Shown here: piece after piece, positions 32,816-45,451 of the stretch | Numbering within the stretch: position 1 is the first letter of the stretch | Layout: each line of letters opens with the position of its first letter | From: Peromyscus leucopus | Taxonomy: Eukaryota; Chordata; Mammalia; Rodentia; Cricetidae | Direction of reading: 5' to 3' | Assembly (NCBI RefSeq): GCF_004664715.2 | Contig: NC_051063.1 | Location: 146,407,165 to 146,471,164, forward strand | DNA: 64,000 bases | Notes under the pieces: model-generated | Databases searched by the model: none | What the model was told of the DNA's origin: nothing | Seen by the model: the letters and a program-made list of their open reading frames with translations, nothing else | Position numbers and translations under genes: made by a program

Positions 32816-34355
32816 CAAAATCAAAGATAAAAGTGAAAAGAAACACAATGTTTTTTTCTAAGTAAAGTATTAGTCACTGGGCATTTAGTTGTCATGATAT
32901 TTTTATTGCCAATAATTGGAGTGCTTTCTATTTTCATTGTATAGAAAGCTTCTTCAGGGACAGTTCTTAACTGAGCTGGTGTTTCTTCTCCCAGCTTCTT
33001 ACAGTAATCCTGCCAGGAAATCTAGAATGTCACTGTTTCCGGGGAACAGGGTGGAGTTTCTATCCATCAGGCCTCAGAGTGAAAAATAAAACACTGCACA
33101 ACATAGTAAACGAAAGAACTCGGGAAGTCCCGTGCTGGATATCACCTCAGGTCACCTGCTTACCCATTCCTCGGTGTCTTTCCTAAACTCAGCTTAGAAG
33201 AAGGAGAAAAATCCATAGAAGGGAAGCTGTTTCCCTCACATCTTTCAAGATCTGCAGTTATGGAGAAACAGACTGTATTCTGAATTTTCCAGAAATGCAA
33301 CTGCTCATGTAGTCAAAAGATTATATTCTGTTTTGTTCAGAACTTCCCAATCAGTGACAACAGGATAGTAAGGACAAAACTGCCAGTGGCATCTGAGTCA
33401 CCACACACACACCTGTGCCCATCTTCGATTACAGCCTTTTTGTTGGTGAAAGTTGGTGATTACGAAGGCACAAGCATCTGTCACATGTACATTTCACACG
33501 TCAATGGACAAAGTCGGTGCAAATGTCTTTCCTTGTTATGCTTTTATGATATCTAGAGCAGTATGTTATTGTTTGAACTTACGTTTAGAGGTGGATTCTA
33601 TTACTAGGAATTGAACTGTAGGCTAGTAAAGGCTCGTATATCTGGTAGAATTGAGAACTACTAACGCTAACAATAAGTCACAGGCCAGATAGGAATCCTG
33701 GGGATTTCCTGCCGATAGGACTCTGGCAGATTGATATGCAAGTGTTTGTGTGCTATATAAGATCTAACTATAGAGACTGAAAAGTCTGCTGTTCAAATAT
33801 TAACATCACTTTATATTCGATTTTATTTTACATGTGACATCTCCACTATAACTGGCAGAAGTGACACTTGAAGACTTTCCAAGGAGCAGGCTGGACTGAG
33901 CAGTCAGCACGAACAATCAAATTCCCCATGGCGGTCACTGCACATAGGAACCATACTATCTGCTTTACTAGACAGGATTGATGCTGGTGACCATAGAGGG
34001 GTTGGGGCAAGGAAGTGACTTTAACAAAGCCACCACACAGCTGGGAGCCAGCCAGGGCACAAACATGGTGCTCTACAGTCCCCTGCTGGACGAAGCCGGG
34101 TGGTGTAAGTACTGAGAGAGTGGACCCAGGAGGCCTGGGACCCAGCTCTGAGGCAGCCAGCTCTTCCTTCCTGCCTGAGCGCTGGCGGTCTGTCTCCTCA
34201 TCGCCCCTCACACCCATTCTGACCTTGTTCTTGGTACCATGGGGCTGGCCTTTAGGCATAAAATTTAAAATGGTGAAAATCATCCCTAATAAACTGATTT
34301 TTATTAGGTTAGACAACCACTGACTTGTTCATTATATTTCAATTAAAATGGGTGT

Positions 34356-34497
34356 TCATCCAGGTATGGTGGAGCATGCCTTTAATTCTAGCACTTGGGA
34401 GGCAGGGGCAGGTGGAGCTCCATGAGTTCAAGGCCAGCCTGGTCTACAGAGCTAGTTCCAGGTGAGCCAAGGCTACATAATGTCTCAAAGAACAACA
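34356..34497 (+). repeat. B1 SINE
   Basis: 'GGTATGGTGGAGCATGCCTT', 'CACTTGGGAGGCAGGGGCAG', 'TTCAAGGCCAGCCTGGTCTA' and an AACAACAAAC tail. Confidence 0.9.
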
Positions 34498-34520
34498 AAC
34501 ACTGAAAAGACATGTCCGAG

Positions 34521-34806
34521 GGCTGGGGGAGGACTCAACGGTTAAAGTACTTGATGAATAAGCCTCACAATCTGAGTTCAGATCCCCAAAGCTGCACAAA
34601 GCCAGCAACAGAAGCCAAGTAGTCTGTTACCTCTATGTTCCTATGGCAAGATGGGAGCAGAGACAGGAGAGTCCCCAGAATCGTGTGGACCAGCCAGCCT
34701 GGCTTATGCAGTGGTGGGTAATTGTGAGAGGCCCTGTCTCAAACAAGGTGGAAGGTGAGGATGGACACCTGAGGTTGTTCTCCGACCTCCACGTATATGC
34801 TGTGGT

Positions 34807-34867
<61 letters not shown>

Positions 34868-34870
34868 TAC
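34521..34870 (+). repeat. tRNA-derived SINE with (CA)27 tail
   Basis: 'GGGCTGGGGGAGGACTCAAC' head, 'TGAGTTCAGATCCCCAAAGC', 'GACCAGCCAGCCTGGC', 'GAGAGGCCCTGTCTCAAACA' and 'GTTCTCCGACCTCCACG', then a (CA)n array at 34809-34862. Confidence 0.85.
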
Positions 34871-35696
34871 ACAATACAACACACACTAGCACATATGCAC
34901 ATGCTCACATATATACACAAATGTTCAAGATTTAGGAGTAGATTTTACAACTTATTAATGGTTTACAAGGCACCATTTGAACAGACACTGGCTCAGAGAT
35001 ACTAGAAAAATAAAACTTCTCTAGTAAGCTGGAGTTAGGAAAGCTAGATAAGAACCACAGTCTGTATTCTAGGAAAGAAATCACAACTGTAACACTTTCC
35101 AGCACTAGAATACCTAGTAGAAATAGAAACTCAAATGCTTTTCGTCTAGGAGGTTCCAGGAGTGTACACATAAGGTAAAGGTCAGTATTCTAGAACGCCA
35201 CCTGTGTGCGTGAGTGTCAACGCTTGCCTTGCAGTCTTAGAACCAACTCCACTTACTTTATACTTCTGCCTTGTTGCATTCCAACTCAAATACCAGGTTC
35301 CATTTTGGGCTCCTAGAACTTGTCTCATGCAGATTGTTGGCCTTGGACCTTCCACAAATCACTAAAGACCCAAAACAATGTAGAATACACAGAAGTGTGG
35401 AGGGTGGATCTGTGCTTCAGTAGTCCCAGGGCTGTGGGGACTGTGCATGGATCCTATGCTCACCAAGGCATAAGAGCGCATGTGCTCCTCATCTGCCAAC
35501 CCCCACCCCAAGGTCTTGGCAATCCCTGCTAAAGACTTTCTATTACTATTCTGTTAGTATTCTGACCATTGAGATTACTTGCTCTTAGAATTAGCTAAAA
35601 ACATTCTAGCATTCTGTTGACCTTTCTCCAAAAATGATCTGGGTCCTCTATATCAACTATTGATACTCATTCCACAATTGAAGATGGATGAATATC

Positions 35697-35855
35697 GGGC
35701 TGGAGAGATGGCTCAGAGGTTAAGAGCACTGGCTGTTCTTCCAGAGGTCCTGAGTTCAATTCCCAGCAACCACATGGTGGCTCACAACCATCTGTAATGA
35801 GATCTGGTGCCCTCTTCTGGCATGCAGGGATACATGCAGACATTACACTGTATAA

Positions 35856-35902
<47 letters not shown>

Positions 35903-35925
35903 ACAAATAAATAAATAAATCTTTA
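35697..35925 (+). repeat. B2 SINE with (AAAT)17 tail
   Basis: A well-preserved B2: 'GGGCTGGAGAGATGGCTCAG', 'TAAGAGCACTGGCTGTTCTT', 'CCCAGCAACCACATGGTGGC', 'CCATCTGTAATGAGATCTGG' and 'GGCATGCAGGGATACATGCA'. Its tail has expanded into an AAAT array at 35853-35921. Confidence 0.95.
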
Positions 35926-36657
35926 AAAAAAGAAGATGGATGAATATCAATTTTGCCAAATCTTTTAACAAGTTCCCTACCAACAAGCCCCTTTGTCCTT
36001 ACAAAAGGCTCAGGAAAAGTGTGAGGTGAGGAACGAGTTGGCTTTGTCAGCTGAGCTCTGCAGTCCTCATGTCACTAAAGAGGACCAGTTCCTGACAAAT
36101 GCATTAACTGGGCACACCATGCAGGTGGAGAGGGCTTCCATTCAAAGGATGGATGTGAAATCATAGTCACCATGAAGGAAACCCAAGGTCGGGGTCAGAG
36201 CATCCCATACAGTAGCAGAAAGAGAAAAGTCTAAATTTGATCATCTGATTTAAGGCCTATAAAAAACATTGCTCCTTACAGGGCATGTTTTAGAAGCAAG
36301 GGCATAAAGACGAACATATTCAAAGACTAGCTCATTCTGAGACTTGAGGGTCAATTTTCAGTCTTTAGCATGTGAATGCCCAATTTCCCCACAAATACTT
36401 GTGAAAGAGACTGCCCTTTCCCTATTGAGTGGTCTTCATGGCTCATTAACAGAATTATCCCCCCAGGGTGTGAGGAACTTCTGCGCTCTCTAACACCACT
36501 GACGTGCACACCTGCTTCATGCAGTGTCCTGTCTGCCTTCCTGGGTATGTGTCTGTGGTAAGCTGGGGAATCTGGAAGTAACATCTCCAGTTTTGTTCAT
36601 GTGGATGGACATGGCCTCAAGAATGACCTGGTCAAAGTCCCTTATTTGCAGAAGAAA

Positions 36658-36676
36658 AACAACAACAACAACAACA
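36658..36676. repeat. (AAC)6 microsatellite
   Basis: Six AAC units in otherwise unassigned Cers3 intron sequence. Confidence 0.85.
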
Positions 36677-37098
36677 GGCAGCTTTTGTGCTGCTCTATAT
36701 CGTCAAGATGCTTTCTCTTCAGGTTCAGGGGCAGAGACAGAAGTTTCTTTTATACAGCTCCAACTCACTGATGTAAAGTAGGAGACTTTAATTTTCCTAA
36801 ATTATGAACAGAACCTAATGAAGTTATAATCAAAATTTCATTTAGCTATAATTTAATTATTGAACTATTAAATTAGAATCTGTTATTTGATTATTTCTAA
36901 TTCCCAAAGCAGTTCTTTCATTTTACTAAGACTTAGAGACTTTTGCCAATGAGCTTCAAAGATTAGTCTTAGGGCTTGACAGATTCTGTATGGTATCCTC
37001 ATTTTCCAAAGTTGATAAAAACTGGAGATTTCAGGTCCTTCCTATTGACAGCCCAGCCCAGAGTACACTTGGGAGCTTTTGAGTTTCTCTCTCTTTCT

Positions 37099-37192
37099 TT
37101 CTTCTTCTTCTTCTTCTTCTTCTTCTTCTTCTTCTTCTTCTTCTTCTTCTTCTTCTTCTTCTTCTTCTTCTTCTTCTTCTTCTTCTTCTTCT

Positions 37193-37261
<69 letters not shown>
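37099..37261. repeat. (TTC)32(TC)32 polypyrimidine tract
   Basis: About 98 bp of uninterrupted TTC run into about 65 bp of TC. On the Cers3 sense strand (minus) this reads (GA)32(GAA)32, a 163-bp pure purine run inside the transcribed intron. Long GAA·TTC mirror repeats can form triplex DNA. Poly-Ser, poly-Phe, poly-Lys and poly-Glu ORFs across it are artefacts. Confidence 0.97.
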
Positions 37262-37264
<3 letters not shown>

Positions 37265-38884
37265 AACCAAACAAACAAAAGGCACAGGGTTTTCATTGCA
37301 CCCTTTAGGTTATCTAAAATATATGAACATACACCAGCCTCTAGTGGTCATCAGCTAGTGACGGGTTTAGAATGACTTTAGTAAATGAATACAGTTTGCT
37401 CTGGAGATCAATGCCTAGAACTGCAGTCCTCTCTAAACGGCCATCTGCGCCTCCTATTGAAACAGCTTTGGGTTCTATACTTGAAATTCCTCACCCCTAC
37501 CTGAGCAGAGATATGCAGGACCGTTTTGAACAAAAGGATCAAATCTCCTGGGATTTAGGGCAGGAAAGTATCTTGGCACAACAGGATGAAACCCAGAAGT
37601 TTTGTTTTAAAACTTAAATGTTACAGTTCGTTTCAAATATTAGTATTCAAGATTTCAAAAAAGGTCCATCGAATCCACATGTACTATTGAGAATGAAAAC
37701 CTCATCCTGACAGGAAAGCAGGGGTGTGATCAGGCCAGTCGAAGAAGGCACAGCACCACAGACTGGCAAAGTGCACAAGGCGCTCGTGGGAGAATACAAC
37801 CAACACAGAGATGAAGCCTCACTTCGTCAAACGGGCAGTCATGGAAAAGTCTGGTTAACACAAGCTGATGAGGATGAAGGAAGGAGAAACTCTACACAAG
37901 TCTTGAAACATCCTTTGGCAGCATCCAGGAAATTTGTCTGGCAATTCCAGTTGAGGTGTCCACAGCCATGCCCACAAGGAAGCATGTCAATATGAATAAT
38001 GAGGAGACAGGTAAAGGACAGGAGCAGGGTTCTATATTAGGTAACACCACTTGTGAAAAGTTCAAACACAATGTCTGTGCCCATATCCAAGCACAGTCAC
38101 AGCACAAGAACACGGGTGGAAACACACTGGCCTCAAGAGTGCACCCCTCGTCAGAGGAAGAGCAGGCGAGCGGAACAGGAAGAGTCGGGACACACTGGGA
38201 TGACCTAAGCTATTTTTCTTTGCTGTTTTCTTCACTTACTCACTGAATAAATAGCTGAATGCCTGCTGTGGATGTGAGGAATCTGTAACCCAGCAATACT
38301 TAAGTGTAGATGCCTTAGCAATTCATATCCAGAACAGGGACCTGTCCTCTGGGCTTCAAAGTCAATACTCAAGCTAGCCAGTGTCTCAGCTGTCCAACAA
38401 CCCCAACAAGTTCATGTGTTCTCATCTGGTCTTCCATATTTCAGCAAACGGTACCACCCCTCACCATTTGCACACAGCAAATACCCCAAAGGCCTCCTCT
38501 TATGGGAGACTTTGTTCTCCAGTCTGCTGCACTCAGCTGGGCACTTTGATGCAGGCAGGCCCTGCAATCACCAGCTTTCCAGGAATTGTACTTCCAACTG
38601 TATCAAATCCCCATGGCCAGGCTCCAGCTAGAACTGGCCTGTGGCCTTGGGTTGAGTGGTACAGCGGTCAGCTGAGCTGAGGGACAGCTGGATGTGTTTT
38701 GGTCCCCTGACACCTACCGATCTGCAGGCCTTGGCAGCCGCACTTGTGACAGACACTTCAGACACTTCCTGCTGGACAGTGTCACTTCCTCATCTCAGAG
38801 GAGCAAGGCTGCTATTGTTGGCAAGGTTTCTGAATAAGGAAAAATCAGAACTACCATGCCTGGCCATTATCTGAAGCTGCTCTA

Positions 38885-39093
38885 TACCAGAAATTCCCAA
38901 CCCAGGGACCACAGAAGGGGTGGAAGCGATGCTAAGTCATTGGTCCACTAGTCCCTAGTACCCTGGGCACCTAGAGTTGTTGTGCTCATTTCTTCCTGCT
39001 TTGGGTGACTGTGTCTCACCTCAGTTTACCCCAGTGTGCCAGATACACATCATTTTCAGGTACCATGGGTAAAGGTTGGGAGATACTGTCTTA
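38885..39093. mobile_element. MER5-like hAT transposon remnant (tentative)
   Basis: A stretch of about 200 bp starts 'CCAGAAATTCCCAACCCAGG' and ends 'GTAAAGGTTGGGAGATACTG'. These ends resemble diverged inverted termini of the CAGTGGTTCTCAACC type found on non-autonomous hAT elements. There is no transposase ORF. Confidence 0.4.
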
Positions 39094-40489
39094 GACTCTG
39101 ACTACAAGGCTGGATGAAGCTGTTTCAACAAGAAGACACCTTGGCCCATTTTCTTTTATGAGGAAATCTTCCTAGACTTGGAGACCAACAGCTGTGTGGC
39201 AAACAACTGGATCCTGCACCCCCTGCCGACAGCAGGGGGTGTGCATGGTGGGGCAGTGGGTGTGGCTAGCACCAGCATGACTGGCTCTGCACGAGACCCA
39301 ACACGCTGTGACCCGAAATTAAAGTAGAGTGGCAGTGAATGGTGGGCAGAGAGCATGTCAGGAAGAAGACACAGCTTACATGCAAAGATGATCAAGGTCA
39401 GGGGTTCAATTCTCAGTTCAACAGGAAGTCACTGGGAAGCACAGTTCAATGTATCGGGGACTTACTGGTGACAGAACAGAGAGGGCACCTGTCTCCAGTA
39501 ACTTCTGCTCCAACAAGGCGACTGGTGTGTTCGGAATAGCCGTGGGGAGTTTTGAGGGCAATGGAGCCTTTCTTGGTTCTTGGTTGGCTAAACCTGGGGA
39601 GGTAGGGGCTGGGGTCCTGAAAACTCAGTGGCCATCAAAGCCCCTGAGGCCAGTGCCTTCTAAGTGTGATGTCTTATCCCCAAGAGGAATAAGGAAGCAC
39701 AGATCAGGAAAAACAGAGTGAATGCAGATCTATAAGGGGAAGTAAGGAGAACTCCCACGAGTGGGGTGCTCCAAGGGAGAAGCACTGTGGTGCTGTCCTT
39801 TCTGGAGTCTCTTCTGCTTCATGGTGGGAACAGGATGGAGTCTAGAGCATCTCTGTTGGTGTTGGGCATCTTGATGGGAGGTACACGGTGGGCCAGGCAG
39901 TAAGAAATGCGTGTACCCTGTGCATGCTCCCTTCGCTCCCTCTTTAGTCCGCCCAGGGAGGAGTTACATGTGCTGCATGGCCAGCTCGTGGTCCATCCTG
40001 GGCCGGCTGGCTGCTCCAGGAAGCAGGCTCCTGCACCCCAGCATTCTTTGCTGTGGAGTGGAAACTTGGAGCGATTCAGAGAGGCCCGAGAGTGAGGAGA
40101 AACACTAGCGACTCGAGTGCAGTGGTGTCCCTTGAGAGGTAGAGGGTTACATATGAAAAACACGCTGCAGAGGCCGCTGGGACTCCAGGGGACCGTGAGG
40201 GCATCCAGCCTGGTTTCTACCTGACGCTTCTGAGCTCTTCATGATAACCTGAGCAAAAGATGTGCCCACTCCCGCCCATGGGTCTCCAGGCACTGGTACC
40301 TGCTTTGTTTTTCTTTCTTTTTTCTTTTTTTAAAAATAACTCTCCTGAAATCTGTCTCTTTGCAGTTTCTACTCATTATTTCAAGTTCCATCCTTTTAGG
40401 TTGGCTGAGGAAAAAAATTTGTACACTTCTTTCAAACATTTTTTTTAAGTAGCTAAAGATGGTTAATTCCTCTTCCTGCTAGACATCCC

Positions 40490-40745
40490 CACTTGTCCTG
40501 GTTTGGCTCTGGTGCACCCTCAGGAGCTCATGTGCTGAGAGCTGCTTCTTAGAACGCTGCTGGTGAGAGGTATTGCCACATTTGAGAGGTGTGACCTATG
40601 AAGGTGGAGGTCCTCTAAGTGGCTGGTCTTAGACTTTCAGCTGCAAAACTGTAAGCTAAAGGAAGCTCTTTTCTTTATGAAGAGCCTGATCTTGGGCGCT
40701 TGTTATAACAACGGAGAATAGACTCATACACCATTTCCCTCTGCG
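40490..40745 (+). mobile_element. MaLR-like LTR remnant
   Basis: 'TGTCCTGGTTTGGCTCTGG', 'TGCAAAACTGTAAGCTAAAG', 'CTCTTTTCTTTATGAAGAG', 'CTGATCTTGGGCGC' and 'GGAGAATAGACTCATACACC' follow the 3' half of rodent and primate MaLR LTRs ('aactgtaagc..aaactc..cctgatcttgg..agactaatac'). Confidence 0.6.
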
Positions 40746-41059
40746 GCTCCTCATATGACACAGTGATCACCCTGGCACCACACAAGGCATAGAACACAGC
40801 CTCATCTCTCAGAGACTCCTAGATGTTCAGTCTTCTCCATCTCTACTAACTGGTTCAAATCACTCCGGGGAGCCACACTTCTGGCTTAATTTTTGGTATA
40901 ATTTTTAGTACATTTTGGTTCAAAAATTATATCTTTTTATTAATTATGCATGCTGTGTCTATTAGTTAAAACCTGATCTGGATTTCTCAAAAATATCTGC
41001 AAGAAAACCAAACCAAACAAACTGGACAATGGAAAAAGAACAGCAACAAAACAACTCAC

Positions 41060-41330
41060 ACATTAATGCAACTGAGAAAATGCTCACTCCCAGCAGATGA
41101 GTCATCTCAGCCCGCAGAAAGGCTTCCTCGGCTCGCAGAGTCTGACATCTGCAGCCACAGCTTCAATAAAACCATAGCTATGCTTCTGAAGTGCTGTAAC
41201 TAAACTCGGTGCTTGGGACTCTGTGGCTTTGCAGTAATGTCAGGAGCCCGGGAGGGAGGCTGTGCATGACTCAGAGTGTCCCACTGCTTTGTGAATGACC
41301 CCACGTCTCAATCCACACTTGGCAGGGAAA
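41060..41330. promoter_or_regulatory. Repeat-free block with two AP-1 consensus sites
   Basis: Perfect AP-1 sites lie at 41098-41104 (TGAGTCA, inside the palindrome ATGAGTCAT) and 41267-41273 (TGACTCA). They are 169 bp apart in sequence with no recognisable repeat. The block is in the last intron of Cers3, a gene switched on in differentiating keratinocytes, where AP-1 is a known driver. That it is an enhancer is inference. Confidence 0.35.
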
Positions 41331-41393
41331 CAAAGAACACTATAATAAGCATTTTATGCTATTTTAAAAGCAAACTCTTAGCTTTCACTGTAT

Positions 41394-41411
41394 GAAAAAA
41401 AAAAAAAAAAG
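41394..41411. repeat. Poly(A) run
   Basis: An A run of about 18 bases, without a recognisable retroposon in front of it. Confidence 0.85.
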
Positions 41412-41639
41412 AAGAAACACATTCAGTCAGATTTCAATTTTCCAGGCTACTAGCAAAATACCTCTCTTTTTGTTATATTAATTCTCATTATCCAAGTTGA
41501 TAAGGTCACAGGAAAAAGAGACTGTTGCATTTTTGCTTTTTATATTTCTCCTTGCTGGCATTCCACTAACTTTAAATTGGGTTCTTTCAACCCTGGCCAC
41601 AAATGGGCATTTTCTTTTTGGTGATGTGGAATTTTCTAG

Positions 41640-41720
41640 ACCAATGCTTCTCAAACTTAAATGTGCACACAAATCTTCTCTGTGTGTGGAAGGTCCACAG
41701 ATGCTCAGTCACAGTCCTAG
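41640..41720 (+). mobile_element. MER5A-like remnant (tentative)
   Basis: 'CCAATGCTTCTCAAACTTAA' followed by 'ATGTGCACACAAATC' resembles the MER5A start ('cagtggttctcaaacttgagcgtgcatcagaatcacc'). The other end is not clear. Confidence 0.4.
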
Positions 41721-41982
41721 TGAGCCCTGGGTGCTGTGCTCCTCACAGTCTTTGGGCAGTGACAAGGGTGATGGTCACAGACCCGACTTTGGCTAGCAAG
41801 AATGTTTGCTAAGTCACAAACGCTCTCTAGATTATTTTTCTCCGAGGAAAGACAATGTTGAAGCCATGAATTGGAGTCTGTGATTTCCAGTTACCTTGAT
41901 TTCCTTAGGCCCTGTACTTTTTAACCGTCCAGTCTCCAAAGGCAATAGAAAAGTGTGAGCATGCATCCAGCATGTCAGGGGC

Positions 41983-42070
41983 TGGGGCTGTAGCTCAGTG
42001 GCCGAGCATCTGTCTAGTACACATGAAGCCCTGAGTTCTCTTTTCTGTTCTTTGAGAAAAAAAAATAGGA
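41983..42070 (+). repeat. ID-like SINE
   Basis: 'GGGGCTGTAGCTCAGTGGCC', 'GAGCATCTGTCTAGTACACA' and 'TGAAGCCCTGAGTTCTC', then an A-run tail. Confidence 0.85.
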
Positions 42071-43194
42071 GGATTGATCAATTGATCGATGACAGAGCTA
42101 GTGACATGCTGATAACTTTTCCATAAGCTGCCTTGAATTCTCTGAAAGATCCTCACCAATGACTACTAGGGCCCCTGTCACAAATGGTATGCTTTCCTAT
42201 TTTTGAACAAAAGACTTATAATAATTTGATGAAGCGAAACAGAGCTTAGTCAGAAGAAGTTCTTTAACTTCCAAGTGGCCAACACCACACAACTCACCAA
42301 CAGGCCGTGTGGCAGGACCGTGAAACACAGAGCCCTCGATCCACTTCGGGCTCTCACACACTGACAGCCCAAATCCACACAGCAGCGTGGGCAGCAGAGT
42401 CATCAAAAGACAACCAACAGACCTGCCTGGCTTTGTGTGAGTAGATCTCAAAGGAGCACGAGCCCAGGCTCTGTGGAAAATGGAGGCTCATCAGGCAGGG
42501 ACAACTCCACAGCACATCTTAGGAGGCATGGCGAATGCCCTCTGCCCGCAGAAGCAGGGCTGAGATTGGTGTAGGGCACCATGGAGGCCTTCTGGAACTG
42601 AAGAACGATGGCGATATTCTCATCCCAGCTACCCCCCACCTGTTCAACAGTCCCACACGACTGTAGAGCCACCATGGCCATTTTCTGGAATCCGAGATCA
42701 CGGCTGCAAAGAAGAAAATTACTTCGCCTCACCCATCCCAACAGGTTCCCACGGCCCTCAGTGGGGGAGGGAACTAGAAAGACTTGGACACGGGCAGAAT
42801 GGAAGTGCGGGCCAGGGACAGCACAAGGAGGGCCATCCCCCAGGAGAAAGAGAAGCTATGAATACCAGGCAGGGTGCACTGCTCCACAGCATGCCTTACA
42901 CTTCGAGAGGAGGGTGCAGCCGCCACAGAGGCGGGAGTTTAAGGGGGAGAACTGGGCACATGTAAGATATTATCAGAATTAACTATGTCTCTTATCATTT
43001 TCTTACATTCTTAATGTAATTTTTTGCATGTATATGTATGTAATGTGCATACATATATGTATGAGTGTGCATGTGAGTATAGCCACATATATGTGTGCCA
43101 GATGCAAATACCATGTGTGGACATGTATGTGGAGACCTAAAGTTGGTATCCTGTGTCTTCCCCTTCCCCTTCCCATTTTATTATTCACATAGGG

Positions 43195-43395
43195 CCTCAA
43201 AACTGAGCCCAGGGCGTGTGGATTGTCTAGCCTGGCTAGCCAGCTTGTAATGGGGGTCCCCTGTGTCTGCCTCCTGAGCTGGGATTACAGGCAGTCTCCA
43301 TGCCTGCCTGGCTTTTGTGTGGGTTCTGGGATTCCAAAGTCTGGTCTTCATACTTGCTGGCTAGAGGGCTTTACGTACTGAACCATTTTCTCCTT
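43195..43395 (-). repeat. tRNA-derived SINE, antisense
   Basis: Plus strand reads 'CCTGGCTAGCCAGCTTGTAA', 'CTGAGCTGGGATTACAGGC', 'TGTGTGGGTTCTGGGATTCC' and 'CGTACTGAACCATTTTCTCC', the antisense of the class seen at 16.5 and 34.5 kb. A TATG/TGCATG-rich stretch precedes it at about 43020-43130. Confidence 0.8.
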
Positions 43396-44094
43396 CTTAT
43401 TACTTTTAAGCAGTTATAATAAAATGTATGTGTAGCTTGTAATCTGTTTATTGGACAGCATTGCCCTTGAGGGGAAAATCAGAAACAAAGAAGGAGCCAC
43501 CCAACAACTCTACTTCACTGGAAACAGAAATATGCAGCCTCTGGGAGTCTACAGCCAATTGTTACTTAGAAGACACAGCACGGGTGACTTCTGCTTCTGG
43601 CTGCCACAGGAGAAGAGCGAGAGATTGCCTCGCCAGTTAAACAGCTAGGAAAGCTAGACAGGTATATGGAACAGTGGTTTTCAGAGCCAGTCCAGAAAGC
43701 AGCTCACACTGAGCCTTGGAAAGGGAGATGAAGAGAGTTCTACAGCTTCCGGCCTTCTTAGGTCCAGTTTCTGAGGTGAAGCAAAGGCCCACAGCCCAGA
43801 GGTATGGTGGTGCAATATTATGAAAATATCTCTTACAGTCAGAGAGACTGGAACTTTTGCTGGGCCTCACAGAAGAGTTAATAAAATACCTTGAGGTCAC
43901 ATAAGACTGAAGACTGCTGTCCTACTGTGTCCTCAGCCTGTTTGTTTAACCTCCCTTTAAGAGAACAATGGAACAACCAACCTATGAGCCTTGCATTTTC
44001 CACGTCATCAACTTTTGCAACCTAAGCTAATGTATAGCTGTAATATCACAATATTACATAACATGTACTCTTCCATGACCCTGGCTCAATGTGT

Positions 44095-44225
44095 ATGAGT
44101 GTTTCTCCTGCATGTATGTCTGTGCGCCATGTGCCTGGTCAGGAGGTCAGAGGGCATCAGATCCTCTGGAACTGGAGTTATGTAGAGTGGTGAGCTGTCA
44201 TGTGGGTGCTGAGAACTATAAAGCA
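44095..44225 (-). repeat. B3-like SINE fragment, antisense
   Basis: Plus strand reads 'CCTGGTCAGGAGGTCAGAGG', 'GCATCAGATCCTCTGGAACT', 'GAGTTATGTAGAGTGGTGAG' and 'TGTGGGTGCTGAGAACT', the reverse complement of a B3 body. Confidence 0.75.
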
Positions 44226-45169
44226 TGTGTGTTAAGATAAACATTAGCTGGAAACAGCAGATAGGTAGAAAGCAGCCTTATAAAATGAGCATCTACCATA
44301 AATACTGGAAGCAATATTTGAATATTGATTGATAGTGTTTGTTTGTTACTGGGTCAGTTGGAGTCAGTGACTTAACCTCTTGTAAAACTCTGTTAAAATT
44401 TTCTGTGAAGTATCCCATTCCTTCCCTATGAAGGGACAGACAGACACACACACAGTTCTCAGACTCTCAAGCATTCAAGTAGTCACAGATTCAGACTTGT
44501 GTAACAGACAGACAGAAGACACAGGGAGAGCAGAGGCCTCAAATTGGGCTGCTCTTAGTTAAATGACATCAGGGGAAGTGCTTGGAATTCTGTCATTAAC
44601 ACAACCCTGACACATTATTGGTGACCTGCATTTATTATAATGCATTCAAACCTACTGCGCAGTGGGCTAATGAGGAAACCAAGTTGGAGTTCACTAAAGG
44701 CAGGAAGCAGAATTCTGTAAGGCGAACAGTGAGGAGAGGAGAGAGGGGAGCAGGGGGGAGAGAGCATGCTGTCCAGAGTGCAGGGAGGTCTCTTTGGTCC
44801 TGTCTGTGCAGATGGCGAGGAGACTCCCTGAGGCCAGGCAAGGCCTGGGCAGGTGGGACTTGGCAAAGAAAACCCCAAGCTGTGGAAGGCCGATGATTGC
44901 TTGTCCTCTTATTAGTTACAGTGAGAACTCCTGGTACAAGGGCATCTAGGGAAATATTAAGGACTCTACTTAACAGCCACAGACTAAAGCCTGTTCTGGA
45001 CTTACCTTACTAGTATAAATTCAAAATGGCTAGTTTTTAATTTTTAAAAAAAATCACAAAATTTGTAAACTTGGAAATATGGTACATACCCAAAGAGAAA
45101 TTCCCTTAATAAAAATAGACCCAGAAATATGGAATTTGAAGGAAAGGGATATTAAAATAGTTATTGTAA

Positions 45170-45225
45170 GAGCTGGAGAGATGGTTCAGTAGTTAGCAGT
45201 ACGTGTTCTTGCCTTCAGGGAGAGA
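45170..45225 (+). repeat. B2/B3 head fragment
   Basis: 'AGAGCTGGAGAGATGGTTCA' followed by 'GTAGTTAGCAGTACGTGTTC' is the tRNA-like 5' end of a B2/B3 SINE, truncated after about 50 bp. Confidence 0.7.
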
Positions 45226-45451
45226 AATATAGAGGATATTATTTTAAAGGCCAAAATGAAGTTTATAGGGATAAAAACAAATATCCCAAACAAACCATTA
45301 CATTAGATAAGACTAGAAGAGGTTGAATGCCGCAAACGAAAGGACCAAAGGTACTGAAAACACAGTCACAGAAATGACTGGAGTGAAGCACAGGGGGACC
45401 CAAACATGAACAGAGGATCAGGTGGTCCAGGTCAGTTGTAAATGAAGCTCC

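Noticed and set aside
35697..35770. tRNA-like segments in B2, ID and related SINEs as possible tRNA genes.
   Set aside because: They keep A- and B-box-like stretches but lie at the heads of SINEs with A-rich or CA tails and do not form an intact cloverleaf.
37031..37308. ORFs with poly-Ser, poly-Phe, poly-Glu, poly-Lys or Arg-Glu repeats.
   Set aside because: They are translations of the TTC/TC microsatellite.
42197..42741. Two adjoining minus-strand ORFs, on the same strand as Cers3, that might be an extra exon or retrocopy.
   Set aside because: The first lacks an ATG start, neither resembles a protein I know, and the flanking Cers3 exons already join in frame without them.
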